Shown here: piece after piece, positions 41,808 through 48,482 of the stretch
Layout of the letters: every line of letters starts with the position of its first letter
Position numbering within the stretch: position 1 is the first letter of the stretch
IMG/VR virus record: IMGVR_UViG_3300029258_002338
Location: 1-64,000 of that record
DNA from: a virus
DNA length: 64,000 nt
Direction: 5' to 3' (one strand)
Program-made: the position numbers and the translations under genes
Notes under the pieces: model-generated
Seen by the model: the letters and a program-made list of their open reading frames with translations, nothing else
What the model was told of the DNA's origin: nothing
Databases searched by the model: none

Positions 41808-42179
41808 ATGGAACAGCAGATCTTCTCGAATGACTTCTTCCTGCCGGAGATGCCCGGAATCGACGGCGACCGATTCGAGTTGTGTCCGTGTACAATGGTC
41901 CACGGTCACCTCTTGGACGTCGAGGCCGGAGTCGAGTTTCTGGTCTTCCGGTCGGGAACCGTCGAGGGGAAGCACGCCGCTTTGGTGCTGGCGCTTCCCT
42001 TGGCCGAGGGGCTTTCCTTGCCGGATCCCAAGCTGATGATCATCGATCTCGACATCGCCCGCGACAAGGGATCCGTATTTCAGGATCTCACCTTCACTTC
42101 GCAGTCGTTGGCTGACTGGGCCAGCGAGAACGACGAGTGGGATTTCGTCGCTCCCTGCGACTGCGCCGACTGCCTCTAG
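41808..42179 (+). CDS. Hypothetical acidic protein ahead of the Ubl operon
   Basis: 123 residues behind AAAGGAGAAAAGG. Alpha/beta with two Cys clusters, LCPC (about 25-28) and PCDCADCL at the C-terminus. It has its own hairpin/boxA leader like the other genes of this block. It may be a substrate or partner of the conjugation system by position only. Confidence 0.55.
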   Translation: MEQQIFSNDFFLPEMPGIDGDRFELCPCTMVHGHLLDVEAGVEFLVFRSGTVEGKHAALVLALPLAEGLSLPDPKLMIIDLDIARDKGSVFQDLTFTSQSLADWASENDEWDFVAPCDCADCL

Positions 42180-42354
42180 CCTACCTTTCTTGATTCCCCG
42201 ATGCGAGGCGGCGAGTCCTGCTCGCCGTCTCGGATCTCGGAACCAAACTCCGAGAGTTTCTCCGGGTCTTTGACAATCTGGATTCGGATGCACTTGCAAC
42301 GCGCGCGGCGCGTTGTCGCGCGCATTCAAAACCCGAAAGGGAAGGGAGTCCAAA
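42180..42354 (+). promoter_or_regulatory. Structured leader of the Ubl operon with boxA-like motif
   Basis: Hairpin 1: CGAGGCGGCGAG/CTCGCCGTCTCG, 12 bp (42204-42232). Hairpin 2: CTCGGA/TCCGAG (42236-42254). Then GGGTCTTTGACAATCTG (42264-42280), which resembles rrn boxA. Hairpin 3: CAACGCGC-GCG-GCGCGTTG (42297-42315). GGGAAGGGAG precedes the ATG. A boxA followed by a hairpin recalls phage nut sites. Confidence 0.5.
42276..42291 (+). repeat. Left arm of 16-bp inverted repeat around the Ubl operon
   Basis: ATCTGGATTCGGATGC; its exact reverse complement is at 45177-45192, four bases past the E1 stop codon. Confidence 0.8.
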
Positions 42355-42585
42355 ATGATCAAGGTCACTTTCATCAACAACATGGGCGGTGGTTACGGCA
42401 TGACGAAGGACGTGCCGGACGGCACCACGATCGACAGCTTCCTGCGCGAGACCCTCGGCGAGGGTTTCGATCCGCACAGCTACAAGATCTCGGTGAACAG
42501 GAGTCCGGTCGCCGCCAGCTACACGCTGGTCGACGGCGACCGGATCTCCGCCACCCCGACCAAGATCGAGGGGGCCGGCCGCTAG
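42355..42585 (+). CDS. Ubiquitin-like beta-grasp modifier (Ubl)
   Basis: 76 residues, the size of ubiquitin. Pattern of a beta-grasp fold: strand IKVTFINN, turn, strand MTKDVPDG, helix TIDSFLRETLG, strand YKISVNRSPV, then YTLVDGDRISATPT, as in ThiS/MoaD/Ubl families where LxxGDxIxxxP is typical. It ends KIEGAGR. Ubls need a C-terminal glycine for activation, so removal of the final Arg (leaving -GAG) or another cut by the JAB protease encoded two genes on would be expected. It is the first gene of the operon and probably the conjugated modifier. Confidence 0.82.
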   Translation: MIKVTFINNMGGGYGMTKDVPDGTTIDSFLRETLGEGFDPHSYKISVNRSPVAASYTLVDGDRISATPTKIEGAGR

Positions 42586-42597
42586 GCTGGAACCCTC

Positions 42598-43725
42598 ATG
42601 ACCGATCCCGAACTCAATCGGGAAGCTCTGCGGCTGGCCGTGCGGTTCCTTCGGGAGCCGCCGGCCCGGCCCCGGGCTTCTCAGCTCCAACTTGCAAGCT
42701 GCATCCGTGACGCGGTCTCGCGACTCGAGACTGCGTACAAGCACATTCGTCGGCACTCACGGGTCTCGGACCCGTACAAGCAGGACCGCTACAGACGGTC
42801 CATCCAGAGGATCGTCTGCTCGAACGCCCACTGCTTTCGGCAGTGGGATGACGAGCAGACCATCGAGGACGAGCTTCGTCAGCTCCACCCGCTCCAGCCG
42901 AATCTCCGGGACGTCTACGATGACATCCTGGCGATTCAGGACGAGTGGGGGGCAGCTCTGGATCTGAGGCAGAAGACGATCGTGGTCGTGACCGACCCGA
43001 TCGTCCTAGAAGGGATCAACCTGGGTCGGATGAGCATCAAGCTCTACATCCGCCCCGGAGATCTCAGCTTTCGGATCCATCCCTTGGAGCCCAACTACGG
43101 GCGCAACGACTATTTCCACCCGCACGTCAGTGCGGGAGGGGATATGTGCGAGGGAGACGCTGAGACCAAGATCAACAACGCCATCATCAACGGTTCGATC
43201 TACGACGTCGTTCAGATCCTGATGTCCACGCTCACCACCTACAATTCGTCTTCGCCATACCTGGCGCTGGAAGACTGGGATGGTCACTCGGAGACTTGCC
43301 CCAACTGTGGGGATGAGATCTCCGAGGACGACGCCTACAGCTGTGATAGCTGCACTGAGACCCACTGTGGGATCTGCGTGCACTACTGCGAGGAGTGCGG
43401 AGGGTACTATTGCGAGGGATGCAGAACCGTCTACTCGTGTGAGCAGTGCCATTCGTCCATCTGTTCCCGCTGTTCCTACACCTGTTCCGTCTGTGGCGAG
43501 CAGTTCTGCGACGTGTGCCTCAATTCCTGCGAGGATTGCGGTTCGCTCTTCTGCGAGGAGTGCAACCGCGATCCCGATGGGCGCTGCTGCCCGGAGTGCT
43601 ACGAGCGCGAGGAGGAAGAAGATGACGAAGAAGAAGAAGAAGCCGAAGTCGGGGACAAAGTCAAAGTCGGAGACAACGACTACGACGGCGACCACGATCA
43701 CACCGGCTACGCCCGAGCCGTCTAA
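42598..43725 (+). CDS. E2-like ubiquitin-conjugating enzyme fused to a RING-like Cys-rich domain
   Basis: 375 residues. Helical region (1-120), then a UBC-like core: LGRMSIKLYIRPG strands and YFHPHVSAGGDMCEGD (172-186) where HPHV and Cys184 match the catalytic pocket of prokaryotic E2 proteins. Residues 234-334 hold 25 Cys in CxxC pairs, consistent with RING/treble-clef zinc modules of E3 type. The C-terminus (337-375) is an acidic tail overlapping the next gene. An E2-RING fusion would combine transfer and target choice in one chain. Start ATG 42598 has a weak ribosome binding site and is probably coupled to the Ubl gene. Confidence 0.85.
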   Translation: MTDPELNREALRLAVRFLREPPARPRASQLQLASCIRDAVSRLETAYKHIRRHSRVSDPYKQDRYRRSIQRIVCSNAHCFRQWDDEQTIEDELRQLHPLQPNLRDVYDDILAIQDEWGAALDLRQKTIVVVTDPIVLEGINLGRMSIKLYIRPGDLSFRIHPLEPNYGRNDYFHPHVSAGGDMCEGDAETKINNAIINGSIYDVVQILMSTLTTYNSSSPYLALEDWDGHSETCPNCGDEISEDDAYSCDSCTETHCGICVHYCEECGGYYCEGCRTVYSCEQCHSSICSRCSYTCSVCGEQFCDVCLNSCEDCGSLFCEECNRDPDGRCCPECYEREEEEDDEEEEEAEVGDKVKVGDNDYDGDHDHTGYARAV

Positions 43726-44545
43726 GGCGGCTCTCACACCGATTCCGAAACCGCCTCGCGCAACCCTCTGTCTCACGCAGGAGGCGGCGGCCAAGGCTGC
43801 TTTCCTCCGGGACAACTACCAGCACGAAATCGGCGCCTTCGGCGTCGCGCTCAACGCCGACGATCCGCTGCTGATCCACGACTTCGTAGTGGTGAAGCAG
43901 GAAGTCAGCTGTGCATCGGTGGAGTTCGACGATCAAGCAGTGAGCGACCTTTTCAACGACTGCTTCGACGAGGGGATCCATCCGTACCAGTGCGGACGGG
44001 TCTGGATGCACACGCATCCGTCCGGGGTGACGTCTCCGTCCGGGACCGACGAGCAGACCTTCGAGAAGGTCTTCGGTTCCTGCGACTGGGCCGTCATGTT
44101 GATCTTCCCCAAGGGGGCGGCCAAGCCCTACTGCTGTCTCCAGTTCAACGGCGTCGTCTCCCACCGGGTCGAAATCCCGGTGGAGATTCTGCCCTACGAG
44201 GCAGACACCGCCGAGTGGGAAGCCGAGGTGGCGGCCAACGTCACCGAGGAAGTCTTCATCTACAGCGGCACGGCCAAGGCGGCATCCGACGCCGGAGTGC
44301 GGGATTCCGATCTCGCAATCTACGATCTGTTCGAGCCCTACGACTCCGAGCCTCGCGAGTCCGACCCGTTCTATTTCGACGCGCAAGGGCGCCGGGTCTG
44401 GTGTGGTGGAAACGAGGACGAACTCACCGAGTTCGCCCACGACGAAGGCTACATCATCCACGAGCACGCCGACGGGACCCAGGAGCTTCTCGACGAGGAT
44501 GAGATCTGCTGGTACCCCGACGACGAGGGGACGGGCTATGCATAG
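43622..44545 (+). CDS. JAB/JAMM metalloprotease (Ubl-processing or deconjugating)
   Basis: 307 residues from ATG 43622 behind GAGGAGGAAG; the frame extends far upstream only as a shadow of the E2 gene. Lys-rich and Thr-rich N-terminus (1-45), then JAMM motif: Glu69 in EIGAFGVAL, His130-x-His132 in MHTHPSGVTSPSGTD, Ser140 and Asp143, the exact HxHx7Sx2D zinc signature. The C-terminal 130 residues are acidic and of unknown fold. It likely trims the Ubl C-terminus and/or removes it from targets. Overlaps E2 by 104 nt and E1 by 8 nt. Confidence 0.9.
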   Translation: MTKKKKKPKSGTKSKSETTTTTATTITPATPEPSKAALTPIPKPPRATLCLTQEAAAKAAFLRDNYQHEIGAFGVALNADDPLLIHDFVVVKQEVSCASVEFDDQAVSDLFNDCFDEGIHPYQCGRVWMHTHPSGVTSPSGTDEQTFEKVFGSCDWAVMLIFPKGAAKPYCCLQFNGVVSHRVEIPVEILPYEADTAEWEAEVAANVTEEVFIYSGTAKAASDAGVRDSDLAIYDLFEPYDSEPRESDPFYFDAQGRRVWCGGNEDELTEFAHDEGYIIHEHADGTQELLDEDEICWYPDDEGTGYA

Positions 44546-45173
44546 ACGCGACGCCGACATCATCAATCAGGATCGTCTCTCGCAGCTCGACTTCATGGTA
44601 GTCGGTGTCGGAGCGGTAGGCCGGAACGTCGCTCTGATGCTGGCCTACATCGGCGCCGCCAGGATCACTCTCGTGGACTTCGACACCGTCGAGCCCGAGA
44701 ACCTGGCGACTCAAGGGTTCGTCCCGGCACAGCTGGGCGAGCCCAAGGTCAACGCCGTCTGCGAGGACATCAAGCGGATCGATCCCGAGATCGACGTCAC
44801 GGTTCATTTCTCACGCTGGAAGCGCAGCATGGCCGCCGAGGTGGTCTTCTGCTGCGTGGACTGCATCAAGGCCAGGAAGTTCATCTTCAACGCGGTGAAA
44901 AACGACTGCCGTCTGTTCCTGGACGGCCGCATGACCGCTGAGACCTTCCAGGCCCACGCCGTCTACGACGACGACACCACCGTCGACTATCGTGAGACCT
45001 TCTTCGCCCCGGGCGAGGCGCAGGGAGAAGCCTGCACCGCGAAGGCCACGATATACAACTCCAACATCGCCGCCGGCTTCCTCACGGCGGCCTTCACCAA
45101 GTGGCTTCGGGGCATCGACCCGGAGCCGTGCGTCAACGTCAACGTGCTCACCGCCGAGGTGGTGGTGGGCTGA
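44538..45173 (+). CDS. ThiF/E1-like Ubl-activating enzyme
   Basis: 211 residues. Rossmann nucleotide site VVGVGAVGRN (21-30), then ITLVDFDTVEPENLATQG (43-60) with the acidic residue and Asn typical of ThiF/MoeB/E1, and EACTAKATIYNSNIAAG (165-180), where Cys166 is the candidate catalytic cysteine. It would adenylate the Ubl C-terminus and pass it to the E2. No zinc-binding Cys pairs of MoeB type. Last gene of the operon; a terminator follows. Confidence 0.9.
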   Translation: MHRRDADIINQDRLSQLDFMVVGVGAVGRNVALMLAYIGAARITLVDFDTVEPENLATQGFVPAQLGEPKVNAVCEDIKRIDPEIDVTVHFSRWKRSMAAEVVFCCVDCIKARKFIFNAVKNDCRLFLDGRMTAETFQAHAVYDDDTTVDYRETFFAPGEAQGEACTAKATIYNSNIAAGFLTAAFTKWLRGIDPEPCVNVNVLTAEVVVG

Positions 45174-45176
45174 TCC

Positions 45177-45192
45177 GCATCCGAATCCAGAT
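45177..45192 (+). repeat. Right arm of 16-bp inverted repeat around the Ubl operon
   Basis: GCATCCGAATCCAGAT, exact reverse complement of 42276-42291. Confidence 0.8.
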
Positions 45193-45228
45193 CTGAACGA
45201 GCCCCGGCGATTCGAGACCGGAAAGAGG

Positions 45229-45262
45229 CGGGGGAGTGCAACCGCTCCCCCGTCCATTTCTG
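45229..45262 (+). terminator. Intrinsic terminator after the E1 gene
   Basis: CGGGGGAG (45229-45236), loop TGCAACCG, CTCCCCCG (45245-45252), then the T-rich TCCATTTCTG. Confidence 0.65.
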
Positions 45263-45411
45263 CTCTCGAACCTAGCTCTCTGAAAAAGGATGATCGAGAA
45301 TTGGATGGTGTATGGTGTATGGTAGGTGGTTTCTCCGTCCTTTTTCGGGGCTCTCCAGGAAGCGCAGGATCGCGTGTGCGCGCGATTGCGCGGCCAATCT
45401 CCCTTCCGGTC

Positions 45412-45541
45412 TCAAAGAGGATTCGCAAGCGTTCTTGCGCTTCCTCGAGATCCCTGATCTCGATTTGTCCACTTGCGCCCTTGGCCTATAGACACTACAT
45501 TGGGGTAGTGCAGTTGGCCTGGGGATGCGAATCCTCTTTGA
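45412..45541 (+). ncRNA. Candidate multi-stem structured RNA in the DUF932 leader
   Basis: A perfect 15-bp closing stem (TCAAAGAGGATTCGC 45412-45426 with GCGAATCCTCTTTGA 45527-45541) encloses three hairpins: GCAAG/CTTGC, TCGAGAT/ATCTCGA, and a long arm CCCTTGGCC/GGCCTGGGG capped by CACTAC/GTAGTG. The 3' strand of the closing stem contains a boxA-like CTCTTTGA that would be hidden when the stem forms. The region 45174-45568 has no gene. Riboswitch-like leader or processed RNA; family not recognised. Confidence 0.5.
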
Positions 45542-45552
45542 AAACGAGTTGC
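45531..45552 (+). promoter_or_regulatory. boxA-like motif in DUF932 leader
   Basis: ATCCTCTTTGAAAACGAG lies 17-35 nt upstream of the start codon at 45569, with AGAAGGGAG in between. Confidence 0.45.
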
Positions 45553-45568
45553 AAGAAGGGAGAAACCA

Positions 45569-46759
45569 ATGCAGATCTACAAGGCTTTCGATCAGTGGTG
45601 CAAGCGCCCGATCGACGAGCGTTTCTGGACGCTCGACGAGATGGTGCGCGCGACTCACTCCTGCTACGTCAACGCGGCCCAGGGCCAGGCGAGCTACGGC
45701 GATCTCTCCGTCATGGCCGAGGGGGACTCGATGTTCCTCGCGGGCAAGTCGGGCGTCAAGGCTCGCCTCTCGAACTGGGCGTTCGGCCAGCTCTGCTCGC
45801 GGGCCGGCGCGCCGGCGTCGTACCTCCGTCAGCTCCCGGCCCCGATGGCCCAGGACTGCCTGAACCACGGGCTCCGGGAGCAGGTGGAAGACGGCAACGC
45901 GCGGATCCTGTTCCACGGATCCCAGCCGTCTTCGACCGCTGCGGATCTGGCTCGCGATCCCAACCTGCTCGCCCGAGCTTTCACGTCCATGACCTACAAG
46001 CGGGTCTGGAACTGGGAGATCGGCAAGCGCCTGATCCAGCTCCGCGACGACGGGGGCTGGGTCACCCCTCCGGCCCGTCCCGCCCACCCCAACGACCCCC
46101 GGACCCGGAAGGCCACCGAGGCCGACTGTGGTCCGCACACGCTCGTCCAGCCCGGCGATCTGATCGCGCCGTCCGGCATCTACGCCAGCGACCACGATAC
46201 GTTCGTTTTCATGGTCAACCCGGAGCGGACGGTCAGCGACGGCAAGAACGAGCTGTCCCGCGGCTTCTTCTGCTGGAACTCCGAGGTCGGCGCTGCCAGC
46301 TTCGGGGTCATGGCGTTCCTCTACAACCACACCTGCTCGAACCACATCGTGTGGGGAGCGCAGGGGGTCCACGAGATCCGCGTCCGCCACGTCGGCAACG
46401 CGGACGAGCGGGCCTTCAACGAGCTGTCCGTCGAGCTGCGCAAGTACGCCGACGAGTCCACTTCGGACATGGACGCCAAGATCGCCAGCGCGAAGAAGTA
46501 CGTCATCCCCGGCAACGACAAGTCGTCCGTCGTGGACGCGATCTTCGGGATCGCGCGCCAGAAGCGCGTGCAGATCCCGCAGAAGGCGTTCCGGGCGGCC
46601 TACGACATCGCCGACCAGCGGGAGGACGACTACGGTCACCCCAACACGCTCTGGGCCCTGACCCAGGGTCTCACCCAGCTCTCCCAGCAGTCCGAGTTCG
46701 CCGACAAGCGGGTCGACCTCGACCGGCAGGCGGGCAAGCTGCTGGAGATCGCGTTCTAG
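45569..46759 (+). CDS. DUF932 family protein
   Basis: 396 residues. WNWEIGKRLIQLRDDGGW, IYASDHDTFVFMVNPERTV, LSRGFFCWNSEVG, YNHTCSNHIVWG and LWALTQGLTQLSQ are hallmark stretches of the DUF932 phage/plasmid-like proteins (TIGR03299-type). Biochemical role is unknown; members occur on plasmids and phages, often near replication or PRTRC-like genes. It follows the Ubl operon but has its own structured leader, so it is separately controlled. Confidence 0.88.
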   Translation: MQIYKAFDQWCKRPIDERFWTLDEMVRATHSCYVNAAQGQASYGDLSVMAEGDSMFLAGKSGVKARLSNWAFGQLCSRAGAPASYLRQLPAPMAQDCLNHGLREQVEDGNARILFHGSQPSSTAADLARDPNLLARAFTSMTYKRVWNWEIGKRLIQLRDDGGWVTPPARPAHPNDPRTRKATEADCGPHTLVQPGDLIAPSGIYASDHDTFVFMVNPERTVSDGKNELSRGFFCWNSEVGAASFGVMAFLYNHTCSNHIVWGAQGVHEIRVRHVGNADERAFNELSVELRKYADESTSDMDAKIASAKKYVIPGNDKSSVVDAIFGIARQKRVQIPQKAFRAAYDIADQREDDYGHPNTLWALTQGLTQLSQQSEFADKRVDLDRQAGKLLEIAF

Positions 46760-46784
46760 GGATCTGACAGATCGGAGGGGTGAG

Positions 46785-47042
46785 ATGACCGAGATCAAGC
46801 GGAACGACGAAGGCATCCCCGTCTGCCCCGACTGCGGGGCGGCGTGGTGGGGGGAACACTACAGGGCGGAGGTCCACCACAACATCGACATCAGGCGCTC
46901 CTGCGACAAGGTGACGCTGGAGTGGGGGCTCTACGAGGCTCGCCTGGACGGCAGCGAGGTGGGTCAAACAATCTACTGTCGCGGGTGCGGCGAGGACGCG
47001 CCGGAGGAGGTGGCGGAGGCCGTCTACGCCATGATCGACTGA
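46785..47042 (+). CDS. Zinc-ribbon protein
   Basis: 85 residues with CPDCGAA (about 14-20), a lone Cys at about 40 and CRGCGED (about 65-71). Typical zinc ribbon. GGAGGGGTGAG ribosome binding site. Function unknown. Confidence 0.62.
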   Translation: MTEIKRNDEGIPVCPDCGAAWWGEHYRAEVHHNIDIRRSCDKVTLEWGLYEARLDGSEVGQTIYCRGCGEDAPEEVAEAVYAMID

Positions 47043-47174
47043 AGGCCGAGAGGCCTCGGCTCCTGGGGAGATCACGCTCAAACCAGGGGCCCCGCAGGGC
47101 AATCGCGCCCTGCCGATTGCGAAGGGAGGTTTCGAGATGCAACTCTTTGACAACCGAGGAGAGGAGGAGAGATC
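47043..47174 (+). promoter_or_regulatory. Structured leader with boxA-like motif
   Basis: Two hairpins, GCCGAG-AGGC-CTCGGC near 47046-47061 and GCAATCG/CGATTGC near 47099-47120, then ACTCTTTGACAACCGAGG (47142-47159) just before the GGAGAGGAGGAG site. The motif is too close to the start codon to be a -35 box, which supports an RNA role. Confidence 0.5.
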
Positions 47175-48014
47175 ATGAGCGTGGTGGTAGGCCTGTTCGA
47201 CTACGAGCGGGACGGGAAGGTGCTGCTGAAGATGGTCGAGGCCGAGCTGGGAGAAGACGGCAAGCGGATTTCCTGGCGGAAGTTGCAGCCCAAGTTCAAC
47301 AAGGCGTTCGGTCTCGACCTGACGCGGGGCCAGTGGTCTCGCGTCGTGCACCAGTGTCGCGTCGATCACGGTGTTCCGCTACGCGAGTCGGGCTACGGGT
47401 TCATCGCGACGCGAGGCCGGGAGCTGTACGAGCTGACCAAGGACGTCGAGGACCTCGCCGTCACCCTCCGCGGAGGGTTGGCCGAGGAGCTGGACGAGTT
47501 CTTCGAGGCTCCGCGGTCCTGGGCCTCGTGGAGGACGATGATCATCCGCTGCCGTCAACGGTACGGGAACGGATCCGACGCAGCTCCGCCGGAGCCCGAG
47601 CCCCCGCCCGCCAGGCCCAAGAAGCCCGAGAAGTCCAAGGGCAAGCCCAAGGGCAAGCGGTTCCACCTGAAGCGCAGCCCGGAGCGCGTGGCGCGCGGCA
47701 TGGCCGCCAGCGTCGATGCGACGAGCGAGGCGATCGAGAACGCCAAGGCGTCGCTGCCCAAGGGGGACGAGGGCGTGCCCGGCTACGCCGGCCTGTCTCC
47801 AGCCCCCGCCCCAGCCCCCACTCCCGCTCCGCCCCGGCGCCTGGCCAAGAACTGCTTCGAGGTCACCTTGGAGCAAGAGGACGTGGATCGTCTGCACGCC
47901 TTCATGAAGGGCGTGCGGCGCAACCTGGAGCGCCTCGGTCTCGAGGCGGACTTCACCAGCGAGAAGGCCCTGCGCGTGCTCGTCAAGCGTGGGCTGGACG
48001 AGGAGGAGCAGTGA
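47175..48014 (+). CDS. Hypothetical three-part protein
   Basis: 279 residues: N-terminal globular domain (1-125), a Pro/Lys-rich linker with PKKPEKSKGKPKGKR (about 145-165) and another Pro/Ala linker (about 210-225), then a C-terminal helix-rich domain (about 230-275) that resembles a ribbon-helix-helix end. Nucleic acid binding is likely from charge. TGATG overlap with the next gene. Confidence 0.55.
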   Translation: MSVVVGLFDYERDGKVLLKMVEAELGEDGKRISWRKLQPKFNKAFGLDLTRGQWSRVVHQCRVDHGVPLRESGYGFIATRGRELYELTKDVEDLAVTLRGGLAEELDEFFEAPRSWASWRTMIIRCRQRYGNGSDAAPPEPEPPPARPKKPEKSKGKPKGKRFHLKRSPERVARGMAASVDATSEAIENAKASLPKGDEGVPGYAGLSPAPAPAPTPAPPRRLAKNCFEVTLEQEDVDRLHAFMKGVRRNLERLGLEADFTSEKALRVLVKRGLDEEEQ

Positions 48015-48481
48015 TGATGTCCAACGGTATGCCGACCATGAAGGAACTCTTCGACGGGATCGTCATCGACCCCGAGGAGATCGCCAACCGGCACCTGCGC
48101 TACGCCCCCGAGCTGAAGGGTCACGTCCTGCACGTCCAGGCCCTGGAGTCGGTCCAGCCGATCGCGGACATGGGCGACGAGGACGAGGACGACGACCTGC
48201 CCGACGTGGACTGGGAGGCCATGTTCTCGGAGGAAGACGGCTGGGAGCCGGCCGAGAAGCCCGAGCCCTGCGACGAGGTGTGCTCTCAGTGCGAACGCTA
48301 CGAGTGCACCGGGCAGCAGGAGCCCGAGCCCACCGAGGGGATCGACATCCGCGTGGTGGTCAAGGTCGCCCCCAAGGGGCAGCGAGCCTCGCGGAGCGCG
48401 CCCGTCTGGAAGACGATCACGTTCCGATCTCCCCCTCTCGCTCGGTACATCAACGACGTCTGCGACTTCCACGATATGTGA
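48014..48481 (+). CDS. Acidic hypothetical protein with Cys cluster
   Basis: 155 residues. Very acidic middle (GDEDEDDDLPD, about 55-65), then CDEVCSQCERYEC (about 91-103). Last plus-strand gene; its stop is 1 nt from the stop of the opposing recombinase gene, so the two transcripts converge without a visible terminator. Not recognised. Confidence 0.58.
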   Translation: MMSNGMPTMKELFDGIVIDPEEIANRHLRYAPELKGHVLHVQALESVQPIADMGDEDEDDDLPDVDWEAMFSEEDGWEPAEKPEPCDEVCSQCERYECTGQQEPEPTEGIDIRVVVKVAPKGQRASRSAPVWKTITFRSPPLARYINDVCDFHDM

Positions 48482-48482
48482 T

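Noticed and set aside
42270-42298. TTGACA at 42270 as a promoter for the Ubl operon
   Set aside because: The -10 position reads CTTGCA, far from consensus, and the same TCTTTGA motif occurs elsewhere too close to start codons to be a -35 box. The boxA reading is favoured.
42355-46759. Naming the operon a PRTRC system
   Set aside because: JAB, E2, Ubl and ThiF are shared in kind, but no ParB-related PRTRC members D, E or F are recognised nearby and the Ubl does not look like PRTRC protein C.
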